Below are positions 1 through 5,687 of a stretch of 8,941 nt of DNA, in pieces. The DNA comes from Desulfonatronum sp. GTDB lineage: Bacteria > Desulfobacterota > Desulfovibrionia > Desulfovibrionales > Desulfonatronaceae. Each line of letters starts with the position of its first letter. Position 1 is the stretch's first letter. The notes beneath the pieces were generated by a model. It saw nothing but the letters and a program-made list of their open reading frames with translations, was not told where the DNA came from and ran no database searches. Position numbers and translations under genes: made by a program. The stretch covers positions 1 to 8,941 of the forward strand of contig SKYX01000438.1 of assembly GCA_007127655.1 (NCBI GenBank), written 5' to 3'.

Positions 1-1443
1 GGAGCCGGAGCGCAGTTTTTCCGGGTCCACCCCGAGCAGATCCCCGTAGTGCTTGTCCCGGCGCACGTCGAAGTAGACCGAGCGCAGCTTCTCGTACCCG
101 AGCCCCTTGCTGAGCAGCTTGCGGCAGGCCTGGAGCAGTACCGGGGCGCACTGACCCGCGGAGACGAAACGGACCTGGGAGGACACGCCCAGGCGCGCGG
201 CAAGCTCCCGAATCGTGGAAAGGGCTTGCTTTCCAGACACCTCCAGGCTCATGCCTCCGGCCCGGGCAGCGGCCACGGCCCGGTCGTCCAGATCGGCCAC
301 GCCCACCAGCACTTCGGCTCGGTCATTGGCTTTGGCGTCCTTCTGATTGAGATACCTGGCCGCCACGTCCAGCAAAACGATGCGGCGCCATGCTCCAAAT
401 CCGGTGATGTCGTCCAGGCTGGGGCCGGGGGTGAACAGGCGCATGGCGGACTTGCCGGGCCGTAACGCCGTCAGCGCGCGTTCGCGCAGATCCCGGACCT
501 GAACGCCCTGCTCCTGGGGCGGGGCGAAAAGCGGGGTGCTCAGGTAGCGGATGCCGCTGTCCGGAAAGATGACCACCACCAGGGGGGGCGGGTCCGACGG
601 ATGCTTCGCGGCCTGCTGGTCCAGTTCGCGAGCTAGTTGGAGCGCTCCGCTGAGCGCGGCCCCGGAACTCATGCCCGCGAAGATTCCTTCCTGATTGGCC
701 AGCTTGCGGCACAGGTCAAAGGCGGTCTCGTCCTCCACGTTCAGAATCCGGTCCGGAGCGTGCTTGTCGTAGATGCCCGGCGGATAGGACTCCTGCATGT
801 TTTTCAGGCCCTGGATTTTGTGTCCGGCAAAGGGCTCCACGGCCACGACCGTGATTTCCGGGTTGAGTTCCTTCAGCCGTTTGGTCAATCCCATCACGGT
901 CCCCGACGTGCCCAGGGTGGCCACCACGTGGGTCACCCGGCCCTCGGTCTGGTCCCAGATTTCCTGGGCCGTGGTCCTGTAGTGGGCTGCGATGCTGGCC
1001 GGATTGTTGAACTGGTCCATGAGCACGTAGCGTTCCGGTTCCTCGCGGTGGAGTCGGTAGGCTACCTCAATGGCCCCGTCCGTGCTCAGGTGTCCGGGAG
1101 TAAGGTGGATGGTCGCCCCGTAGGCCAGCATGATCCGTCTGCGTTCCTCGGAGGCGGACTCGGGCATGAGCAGCATGAGCTTGTATCCCTTGACCGCGCA
1201 GACCATGGCCAGGCCGATGCCGGTATTGCCGGAGGTGGCCTCGATGATCATTTTGTCCGGGGTCAGGACGCCGGAGGCTTCAGCCTGTTCGATCATGGCC
1301 AGGGCCACCCGGTCCTTGATGGACCCCCCGGGGTTGAGCTCTTCCAGCTTGGCCGCAATCGGGATCCCGGGAAAGGGGTTCAGCTTGCGCAAGGCCACCA
1401 GCGGGGTTTTGCCGATGAGTGAGAGAACATGGTCGTGAATCAT
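1..1443 (-). CDS. Cysteine synthase (CysM-type) fused to a cysteinyl-tRNA synthetase-like region, 3' end outside the window
   Basis: PLP enzyme expected to make L-cysteine from an activated serine (O-acetylserine or similar) and sulfide. 481 residues are visible and the frame is still open at the window edge. The PLP domain spans about residues 1-305: Schiff-base lysine K43 in NPGGSIKDR, substrate loop TSGNTG (70-75), phosphate-binding GTSGT (178-182), and PDSG (294-297) followed by RYLST. The stretches QFNNP...AHY..T..EIW (144-163) and PPGIYD (221-226) resemble CysM more than CysK, so I give no symbol. Known stand-alone enzymes end near residue 310. This one continues into a segment (about 322-481) resembling the N-terminal catalytic part of CysRS: RPGK (328-331), VADLDDR (382-388) like the TDIDDK element, and YFDVRR..YGDL (457-469). 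Start ATG 1443 is the only start after the in-frame TAA that ends the upstream gene; I see no good Shine-Dalgarno site. It lies 48 bp downstream of the zinc-ribbon gene, probably in the rsfS operon. Cysteine synthase is sure; the fusion is strong by eye. Confidence 0.92.
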   Translation of the reverse strand, partial: MIHDHVLSLIGKTPLVALRKLNPFPGIPIAAKLEELNPGGSIKDRVALAMIEQAEASGVLTPDKMIIEATSGNTGIGLAMVCAVKGYKLMLLMPESASEERRRIMLAYGATIHLTPGHLSTDGAIEVAYRLHREEPERYVLMDQFNNPASIAAHYRTTAQEIWDQTEGRVTHVVATLGTSGTVMGLTKRLKELNPEITVVAVEPFAGHKIQGLKNMQESYPPGIYDKHAPDRILNVEDETAFDLCRKLANQEGIFAGMSSGAALSGALQLARELDQQAAKHPSDPPPLVVVIFPDSGIRYLSTPLFAPPQEQGVQVRDLRERALTALRPGKSAMRLFTPGPSLDDITGFGAWRRIVLLDVAARYLNQKDAKANDRAEVLVGVADLDDRAVAAARAGGMSLEVSGKQALSTIRELAARLGVSSQVRFVSAGQCAPVLLQACRKLLSKGLGYEKLRSVYFDVRRDKHYGDLLGVDPEKLRSGS

Positions 1444-1491
1444 GGCGATCCGGTGAGCCGATGGGAGGCGGTTCGGGGAATGGGGCGATGA

Positions 1492-1734
1492 TTAGAGATA
1501 GTCCTGGTCAATGGCGGCCTTGCCGTCCGCGTTGACCAGTTTCAGGAAGCGAGTCATCCGTTCGTCCACGGGAACGATGGGAAATTGATTTTTGCATATG
1601 TCGCATTGCGCCAGAGATGCCTGGGTAGGGGAGGACAGAGGCAGTTCGCGTTCGCAAAACGGGCACGGATAGAGATAAATGATTTCCATGCGCGCCGGCT
1701 TGACCGGCAACAGGGCTTTTTGTCTGGCGTTCAT
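1492..1734 (-). CDS. Small zinc-ribbon protein of unknown function
   Basis: An 80-residue protein with two CxxC knuckles: CPFC (C24, C27) and CDIC (C44, C47), 16 residues apart. This is the classic spacing of a treble-clef or rubredoxin-like zinc ribbon, and it should bind one Zn or Fe. No other domain is visible; the C-terminal 30 residues are charged and probably helical. The ATG overlaps the stop codon of rsfS in an ATGA, which argues for translational coupling and supports this start even though the Shine-Dalgarno site is poor. An internal Met16 just before the ribbon is an alternative start. The gene is followed 48 bp later by the cysteine synthase fusion. Metal binding is inferred from spacing only. 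A role as a small ribosome- or RNA-associated ribbon fits the neighbours, but nothing in the protein itself shows it. Confidence 0.8.
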   Translation of the reverse strand: MNARQKALLPVKPARMEIIYLYPCPFCERELPLSSPTQASLAQCDICKNQFPIVPVDERMTRFLKLVNADGKAAIDQDYL

Positions 1735-2174
1735 GGCTTGTCCGCGGGCGGTTCAGGGTTCGGGGCGTCGAGCAGGGAACGGGCCCGGGACCAGAGGCCG
1801 TCCAGGTTGTAGAATTCCCGGCTCTCTTCCTGAAAGATGTGCACCAGAACGTCGTTGCCGTCCACGAGAATCCATCGTCCCTCAGTGTAGCCTTCCATTC
1901 CCAGATAGCCGATGCCCTGCTCAGCATAACACTCCAGGAGCCAGTCCGCCAGGGCTTGGGCGTGTCGGGCGCCTTGCGCAGAACAGATGACCATCACGTC
2001 GGCCACGGCGGAAAACGGGGTGACGTCCAGGACGGAGATGTCCCGGGCCTTTTTTTCTTCCAGCCACCCGGCCACGGCCAGGGCCTTGCTTTGGGTTGCT
2101 TCGCTCAGGGCGCCGGGCGTTTCACGGGGGGTCGCGGCCAGGGTTTGCTCTTTTGTCGCGGGGCGTGTCTTCAT
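1731..2174 (-). CDS. rsfS: Ribosome silencing factor RsfS (YbeB/Iojap family)
   Basis: A 147-residue protein. Family members bind ribosomal protein uL14 on the 50S subunit and block joining to 30S, damping translation in starvation and stationary phase. The family core spans about residues 25-130: ALAVAGWLEEKKARDISVLDV, then ADVMVICSA, the ARHAQALAD helix, EGYTEGRWILVDGNDVLVHIF, and the closing REFYNLDGLWSRA. The core is complete. The protein is longer than E. coli RsfS (about 105 residues) because of a polar N-terminal tail of about 24 residues and a proline-rich C-terminal tail. An in-frame TAA 36 bp upstream, with no other start between, fixes the ATG. The Shine-Dalgarno site is weak. The gene lies downstream of the tatA terminator, so it needs its own promoter in about 2175-2245; I could not identify convincing boxes there. 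It is first in a likely operon with the zinc-ribbon gene and the cysteine synthase fusion. Confidence 0.93.
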   Translation of the reverse strand: MKTRPATKEQTLAATPRETPGALSEATQSKALAVAGWLEEKKARDISVLDVTPFSAVADVMVICSAQGARHAQALADWLLECYAEQGIGYLGMEGYTEGRWILVDGNDVLVHIFQEESREFYNLDGLWSRARSLLDAPNPEPPADKP

Positions 2175-2245
2175 GGGTGCGGCTTTGAGAAATATTTCGG
2201 TTTCGGGTTATGTCGGGGAAGCGAGTTGGTAATCGAGGGTTCGCG

Positions 2246-2288
2246 AAAAAAAACGGGCAATCCCCCGACTTCTGAGGAGGATTGCCCG
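2246..2288 (-). terminator. Intrinsic terminator downstream of tatA
   Basis: A perfect 10-bp inverted repeat (CGGGCAATCC at 2254-2263 and GGATTGCCCG at 2279-2288) with a 15-nt loop. On the minus strand it is followed by eight uridines (the A8 run at 2246-2253). This is a textbook rho-independent terminator about 55 bp past the tatA stop. It separates tatA from rsfS. There is no strong T tract on the plus strand, so it should act in one direction. Confidence 0.92.
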
Positions 2289-2342
2289 GGAGTTTTGATT
2301 TCAGGGTGATCGGCCGGAGTCAATGGTAACTCTTTGGATAAA

Positions 2343-2549
2343 CTAGGATTCTTTTGCGGTTTCCTTGGATTCCGTCGTCTCCTTTTGCTTCGCCGAGACC
2401 TCGATTTCCTCTGGCTCGGTGGTCGCCTTCTTGAAATTCTTGATGGCCCGGCCCATGCCGGAGCCGATTTCCGGGAGCTTATTGGCTCCAAAGATGATCA
2501 AGATGATCACCAGCACCACAATGAGTTCTGTCATGCCTATTCCAAACAT
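2343..2549 (-). CDS. tatA: Sec-independent protein translocase TatA/E
   Basis: A 68-residue subunit that oligomerises in the inner membrane to form the passage for folded proteins with twin-arginine signals. It has a short N-terminal membrane helix (about residues 7-20, with a glutamate at position 8), then the hinge [10 protein letters not shown] (20-29), the amphipathic helix [10 protein letters not shown] (33-42), and an acidic, serine/threonine-rich tail. Length and layout are typical of TatA. TatB would be longer, and its hinge usually carries GPxxLP, which is absent. A strong Shine-Dalgarno site AAGGAGG (2557-2563, minus strand) lies 7 nt before the ATG. The gene ends in its own terminator and appears monocistronic. 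No tatB or tatC is nearby, as is common when tatA lies apart from tatC. It is divergent from the plus-strand block. Confidence 0.95.
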   Translation of the reverse strand: MFGIGMTELIVVLVIILIIFGANKLPEIGSGMGRAIKNFKKATTEPEEIEVSAKQKETTESKETAKES

Positions 2550-2755
2550 GCGATTTCCTCCTTGAGAAACATGGGTGATCCCTACTCCGCCTTGGCCGAG
2601 AGGTCAATGATTCCGACCGGGAAAAACATGCTTGGCCATCCGAGCGCGTTGTGGTAATTTGAACTCTTTCCTTGCAAAAATGCCAGATCGCGCCCGACAT
2701 GAGTCTGGCCTGGGTTTGGGTTTGGCTTGGTCTTTTGGCTTGTATTTGGTCCGTC
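2550..2755. other. Divergent intergenic region between tatA and the plus-strand block
   Basis: About 200 bp that must hold the tatA promoter and the promoter of the rightward genes. For tatA, minus-strand TTGACC (2602-2607) lies 17 bp from TAGGGA (2579-2584); the -35 is good but the -10 is poor. For the rightward genes, TTGGCC...TAATTT with 17-bp spacing near 2632-2660 is only weakly promoter-like. The right part (about 2705-2750) is strikingly G/T-rich on the plus strand, with repeated TTTGG/CTTGG words. It could be read as an N-terminal extension of the next gene. No confident operator or RNA was seen. Confidence 0.4.
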
Positions 2756-3163
2756 ATGTCGCCAGCATCCCCTAAGATTCTTCACTTTCCGGCTCGGTCG
2801 TGCCGCTTCTCCGTCCGGGACCGCTGCCTCAAGGCCTGGGCTTGGCATCCCCTGGGTTCCGACCGGATGCAATGCCGGGTGGTTTCCATCTGGGAAGACG
2901 CCCATGACCGGGTCGTGGAGCAGGCCGACCATTTGGCCTTGTCCATGGCGGACGCTGACGGGTTGCTCGCGCAGGTCGTCGCTTGGCGGTTCCAACCGGG
3001 CCTGCTTTGTTACACGCACCGGCCGGCAGGGACGAACGCGGATTTGGATTGCATCTTTTTGCATGGACATTTATGTATGCGGGAGATGCCGCATTGCACC
3101 GGTTCGTGTCCGAGTTACGCGACGCGTCCCGCCAGATCGTCCGAACAACCGGAGTCCGTTTGA
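2756..3163 (+). CDS. Uncharacterised eight-cysteine protein
   Basis: A 135-residue protein that I cannot name. Cysteines fall in two groups: C16-x7-C24-x15-C40 near the N-terminus, and C85, then C99-x7-C107-x6-C114-x3-C118 near the C-terminus. A tryptophan-rich, acidic, probably helical middle (about 41-80, starting VVSIWED) lies between them. The regular spacing suggests metal or iron-sulfur binding, or disulfides, in an anaerobe; that is inference. The frame stays open upstream to ATG 2699 and ATG 2672. Using 2699 would add a tryptophan-rich hydrophobic stretch that could be a membrane anchor, but it is encoded by low-complexity G/T-rich DNA. None of the starts has a clear Shine-Dalgarno site, so I prefer 2756. 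The stop TGA lies two bases before the next ATG (TGAACATG), an operon-like junction. A competing reading in another frame overlaps the last 180 bp. Confidence 0.55.
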   Translation: MSPASPKILHFPARSCRFSVRDRCLKAWAWHPLGSDRMQCRVVSIWEDAHDRVVEQADHLALSMADADGLLAQVVAWRFQPGLLCYTHRPAGTNADLDCIFLHGHLCMREMPHCTGSCPSYATRPARSSEQPESV

Positions 3164-3165
3164 AC

Positions 3166-4125
3166 ATGCCCCACATCCAAGAGGGTTCGCCCGAGCCTCT
3201 TGATCACGCCCCCGGCGTCGCCGCGCCGTCGACTCAATCCGATCAGCCCCACGAAACCATTCAGCCGTTGCTGCTCGCCGTTCCGTGGCTCCACCCTGAA
3301 ATGGAGCCGGGTACGCTCCCGGTCGATGCGCGTTTTTTCGACCCCGGTGTCGGCCCAGCGAGTCTCCCTGTAGGTATTCCGGGCGGATGGCGCCCGGCCG
3401 ACGCACCGCTTTCCGAGGCCATGGCTTCGGCGTTTCTGCGCGAGTCCGCCGCGTTCGTCCGGGAACATGGTGGAAGCCGGGGCGCACTGAACGTCAATGC
3501 CCTGGCCGGCAATGATTTTTATGCCGGATCGGCCCTTTCCATTCAATCCGAATTGACCGGAGGGGCGGGGCGTCGAGACGACCCGGCGGTGCGGTGTCAG
3601 CAGCTTTTGCTGCTGGCTTGGCAGGTGGAAGAACAGACACTGGAGCTTCGGAGTTTGGGTCGACATATTCAGGCCGGGTTACGGGATTTGGACGCGGTGT
3701 TGGGTGTGGACGACACGGACGAGATCAAGGTTCTTTCCGGAGAGCGCTTCTCATTGGTTCCCGAGGATCGGGAGTTGATCCTGTCCTGGCGGTTGGTGCT
3801 GGAGGCCATGCTGTTTTTCGTTCCGCAAGAGACACTGCTGATGACGTCGCACCCGGAGATCATTGAAAACCTAGTCGACGCACCAGGTTGCTCCCCCTCC
3901 GATCTTCCCGTGAGCGAATCGGGAGATCTCGGAGATTTGCTCTCCAGCGTGCAAGCCGGGGCGGCCAGGATCGTTCGCGCGCCCGGCTGGAAGCTGGTCG
4001 GCTCGCAACGCTGTCCGACGGATAAACCCTGGCTGGAGTGGGAACACTTTTTGATCTGTGTTGGCCCTGGTGTTTCCGGAACCCAAGAACTTTCAGGGTC
4101 AAACCCAGGAGCAAATCCGAAATGA
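3166..4125 (+). CDS. Conserved-looking hypothetical helical protein
   Basis: A 319-residue protein with no recognised domain. Residues 1-35 are proline-rich and polar. About 36-105 contains AVPWLHPEMEPGTLP and a helix SEAMASAFLRESAAFVREHG. About 143-180 is a leucine- and glutamate-rich helix (LLLLAWQVEEQTLELRSL) that could form a coiled coil, and about 200-240 is a second helix (ELILSWRLVLEAMLFFVP). The tail is acidic, then loose. No signal peptide or catalytic motif is seen. GC-rich third positions support coding. ATG 3166 follows the previous stop by 2 nt, with GGAG 11 nt upstream. The frame is open back to 2959, so alternative starts (ATG 3073, TTG 2983) would overlap the previous gene. 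It ends in an ATGA overlap with the phosphatase gene, so the two are probably co-translated. Confidence 0.72.
   Translation: MPHIQEGSPEPLDHAPGVAAPSTQSDQPHETIQPLLLAVPWLHPEMEPGTLPVDARFFDPGVGPASLPVGIPGGWRPADAPLSEAMASAFLRESAAFVREHGGSRGALNVNALAGNDFYAGSALSIQSELTGGAGRRDDPAVRCQQLLLLAWQVEEQTLELRSLGRHIQAGLRDLDAVLGVDDTDEIKVLSGERFSLVPEDRELILSWRLVLEAMLFFVPQETLLMTSHPEIIENLVDAPGCSPSDLPVSESGDLGDLLSSVQAGAARIVRAPGWKLVGSQRCPTDKPWLEWEHFLICVGPGVSGTQELSGSNPGANPK
4107..4111 (+). promoter_or_regulatory. Shine-Dalgarno site setting the HAD phosphatase start
   Basis: AGGAG lies 10 nt before ATG 4122, inside the end of the preceding gene. This supports 4122, the ATGA overlap, over the ATG at 4038 further upstream in the same frame. 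Confidence 0.65.
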
Positions 4126-4772
4126 GGACCGGTCCAAGCCATGTCGCCGACCCTCGGCTCAAGGGCATCGTCCTGGACTGCGACGGGGTGATCCTGGACT
4201 CCTTCCAGGCCAATACCGTGTTCTACAATTCGCTGCGTCGCGGAGTGGGGCTGCCGGCCATGAATTCCGAGGAGGCATCTTTCGTGCATAGCCATTCGGT
4301 TCATGAGTCCCTGCGTCGGATCATTCCGGCCGACCGCTGGAACGAACTGGAAGCCGTCAAAAAGAAGATCCGGTACACGGACCTGATGCCCTATCTCCAG
4401 TTGGAGCCGGGTCTGGAGCGGTTTCTGCGGACGGCCCGCTCCAAGGGGTTGCGCTTGGCCATCTGCACCAACCGGACCGACACCATGGGGGCGATTTTGG
4501 ATCATTATCACCTGGCCGGCTTCTTTCATCCCGTGGAGACGGCGGCAACGGTGACGTTCCCCAAGCCGCACCCGGAGGGATTGAACAAGATTCTCGGCAA
4601 GTGGGGGCTGCGTCGTTCGGAAATCGCCTTCATCGGCGATTCCGCGGTGGATGAACAGACCGCGGCTTCGGCCAGTGTCCGCTTTTGGGCCTACAAGAAC
4701 GAACGGTTGCGTGGCGACATCCTGATTCCGAACTTCGACATGCTCAGCCGGTGGCTGCTTAAGCGCGGCTGA
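4122..4772 (+). CDS. HAD-superfamily hydrolase, phosphoglycolate phosphatase-like (subfamily IA)
   Basis: A 216-residue predicted cytosolic Mg-dependent phosphatase. All four HAD motifs are present. Motif I is LDCDGVILDS with nucleophile D19 and acid/base D21; motif II is ICTNR with T116; motif III is K148 in FPKPHPEG; motif IV is FIGDSAVDEQ with D173 and D177. A helical cap inserted after motif I (about residues 28-95) is typical of Gph/PGP-like members. The substrate cannot be read from sequence; phosphoglycolate, pyrophosphate or a sugar phosphate are all possible. ATG 4122 gives a short lead (MRTGPSHVADPRLKG) before motif I, which fits the family. The upstream ATG 4038 would add 28 residues overlapping the preceding gene and is less likely. 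It is followed 36 bp later by yggT. Confidence 0.9.
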   Translation: MRTGPSHVADPRLKGIVLDCDGVILDSFQANTVFYNSLRRGVGLPAMNSEEASFVHSHSVHESLRRIIPADRWNELEAVKKKIRYTDLMPYLQLEPGLERFLRTARSKGLRLAICTNRTDTMGAILDHYHLAGFFHPVETAATVTFPKPHPEGLNKILGKWGLRRSEIAFIGDSAVDEQTAASASVRFWAYKNERLRGDILIPNFDMLSRWLLKRG

Positions 4773-4808
4773 GTCAATTGAAACAAGCCAGAACCTCAAG
4801 GAGGTTGA

Positions 4809-5108
4809 ATGGGTCTCACGGCCAACTTTATCTTCGCAGTGGCGTTCGTCCTGAACTCGGTCCTGACCGTCTATTTCTGGATCGTGATCATTTCCGCCCT
4901 GATGTCCTGGATCAACCCTGATCCATACAATCCAATCGTCCGCGCTCTGCGCTCGCTCACCGAACCGGTCTTTCACAAGATCAGGAGTGTGATACCGTTC
5001 GTCATGGTCGGCGGACTGGACCTCTCACCCATCGCGGTGCTGTTGGGGATCAAGTTTTTGCAAATTTTTCTGGTACAGTCCCTGTATCAGTTCGCCGCTG
5101 GATTCTAG
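4809..5108 (+). CDS. yggT: YggT family integral membrane protein
   Basis: A 99-residue membrane protein made of two hydrophobic segments (about residues 5-34 and 64-95). They flank a conserved cytosolic stretch with SWINPDPYNP (33-42), LTEPVFHKIRSVIP (50-63) and GLDLSPI (69-75), all family hallmarks. Bacterial YggT proteins are small and poorly understood, often near proC, sepF or yggU, and have been linked to cell-division loci and osmotic or ion tolerance. The length here is a single repeat unit, about half of E. coli YggT, as is usual outside enterics. AAGGAGG (4798-4804) lies only 4 nt from the ATG, which is close but strong. The next gene, yggU, starts 5 nt after this stop. Confidence 0.92.
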   Translation: MGLTANFIFAVAFVLNSVLTVYFWIVIISALMSWINPDPYNPIVRALRSLTEPVFHKIRSVIPFVMVGGLDLSPIAVLLGIKFLQIFLVQSLYQFAAGF

Positions 5109-5113
5109 CCGCC

Positions 5114-5422
5114 GTGACCAAGGCCGTGGATAGGATTCTTCGCGGCGACGGGCAGGGATGGTTGCTGCCCGTCTGGGTGCAGCCCGGAGCCAAGCGGGAT
5201 CAGGTATCCGGGATCGTCGACGGTCGGCTGAAGCTACGAATTGCCGCTCCGGCGGTGGACAACAAGGCCAATACTGCCCTGACCGCATATGTCGCCGGAC
5301 AGTTGGGGCTGCGTCGGAAGCAGGTGGCGTTGGTCGCCGGGACCACCGGCAGGAAAAAAACGTTGCGCATTGTCGCGGAACAGGAACCCGACTGGGAGCG
5401 CTTGGCTCCAGCGGGCATGTAG
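5114..5422 (+). CDS. yggU: DUF167 (YggU) family protein
   Basis: A 102-residue small soluble alpha/beta protein. Family signatures are VQPGAKRDQVSGI (22-34), LKLRIAAPAVDNKAN (39-53) and the C-terminal GTTGRKKTLRI (76-86). The family is widespread, with solved folds but no settled function. GTG 5114 starts 5 nt after the yggT stop without a clear Shine-Dalgarno site, so translation is probably coupled to yggT. A second GTG at 5126 is a possible alternative start. The usual PPVxGKAN reads PAVDNKAN here, a mild variation. The yggT-yggU pair is a frequent bacterial neighbourhood. Confidence 0.9.
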   Translation: MTKAVDRILRGDGQGWLLPVWVQPGAKRDQVSGIVDGRLKLRIAAPAVDNKANTALTAYVAGQLGLRRKQVALVAGTTGRKKTLRIVAEQEPDWERLAPAGM

Positions 5423-5440
5423 CAACATGTACGAACAACC

Positions 5441-5446
5441 AAGGAG
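5441..5446 (+). promoter_or_regulatory. Shine-Dalgarno site deciding the DUF465 start
   Basis: AAGGAG lies 8 nt before ATG 5455 but only 2 nt before the in-frame ATG 5449. The spacing favours 5455 as the true start. Confidence 0.7.
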
Positions 5447-5454
5447 TAATGCCC

Positions 5455-5685
5455 ATGGAACAGCATGAAATGGAACTCATTACCCGACTGGTGCCGGAAA
5501 ACCCGGAACTCGCCGAACTGTGGAACGATCACCAGGAATATGAGAAACAGCTGGCTAGGTTCGAGGGCAAGCCCTATCTTTCACCGTCGGAGGATGCTGA
5601 ACTGAAGCTTTTGAAAAAGACGAAATTGGCCGGCAAGACGAAAATCCAGGTCATCCTGGACAAGCATCGAAAAGCGGAGGCGTAA
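5455..5685 (+). CDS. DUF465 (YdcH-like) small coiled protein
   Basis: A 76-residue protein, mostly helical and highly charged. The pattern is [23 protein letters not shown], then a short loop [13 protein letters not shown], then [19 protein letters not shown]. This matches the DUF465/YdcH two-helix hairpin, in which LKKxKLxxKD is the most conserved part; the usual aspartate after the second lysine is threonine here. Its function is unknown; such proteins are often annotated as small coiled-coil or SlyX-like proteins. It sits 32 nt after yggU and its stop is 2 nt before the ilvB ATG, so it is almost certainly co-transcribed and coupled with ilvB. Confidence 0.88.
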   Translation: MEQHEMELITRLVPENPELAELWNDHQEYEKQLARFEGKPYLSPSEDAELKLLKKTKLAGKTKIQVILDKHRKAEA

Positions 5686-5687
5686 TC

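Noticed and set aside
637..1422. Plus-strand open frame of 261 codons
   Set aside because: Antisense to the cysteine synthase domain, whose PLP motifs are unmistakable on the minus strand. The composition is unnatural (His/Gly-rich).
2983..3165. TTG-started N-terminal extension of the 319-residue protein
   Set aside because: It would overlap the eight-cysteine gene by about 180 bp and has no Shine-Dalgarno site. ATG 3166, two bases after the previous stop, is more economical. Kept as a finding because it is not fully excluded.
3669..4976. Long open frame (435 codons) on the minus strand
   Set aside because: It lies antisense to three plus-strand genes, two with clear family motifs (HAD, YggT). 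Its product is arginine/glutamine-rich with no motif; long antisense frames are common in GC-rich DNA.
5449..5454. ATG 5449 as the DUF465 start
   Set aside because: Only 2 nt from the Shine-Dalgarno site; ATG 5455 has proper 8-nt spacing.
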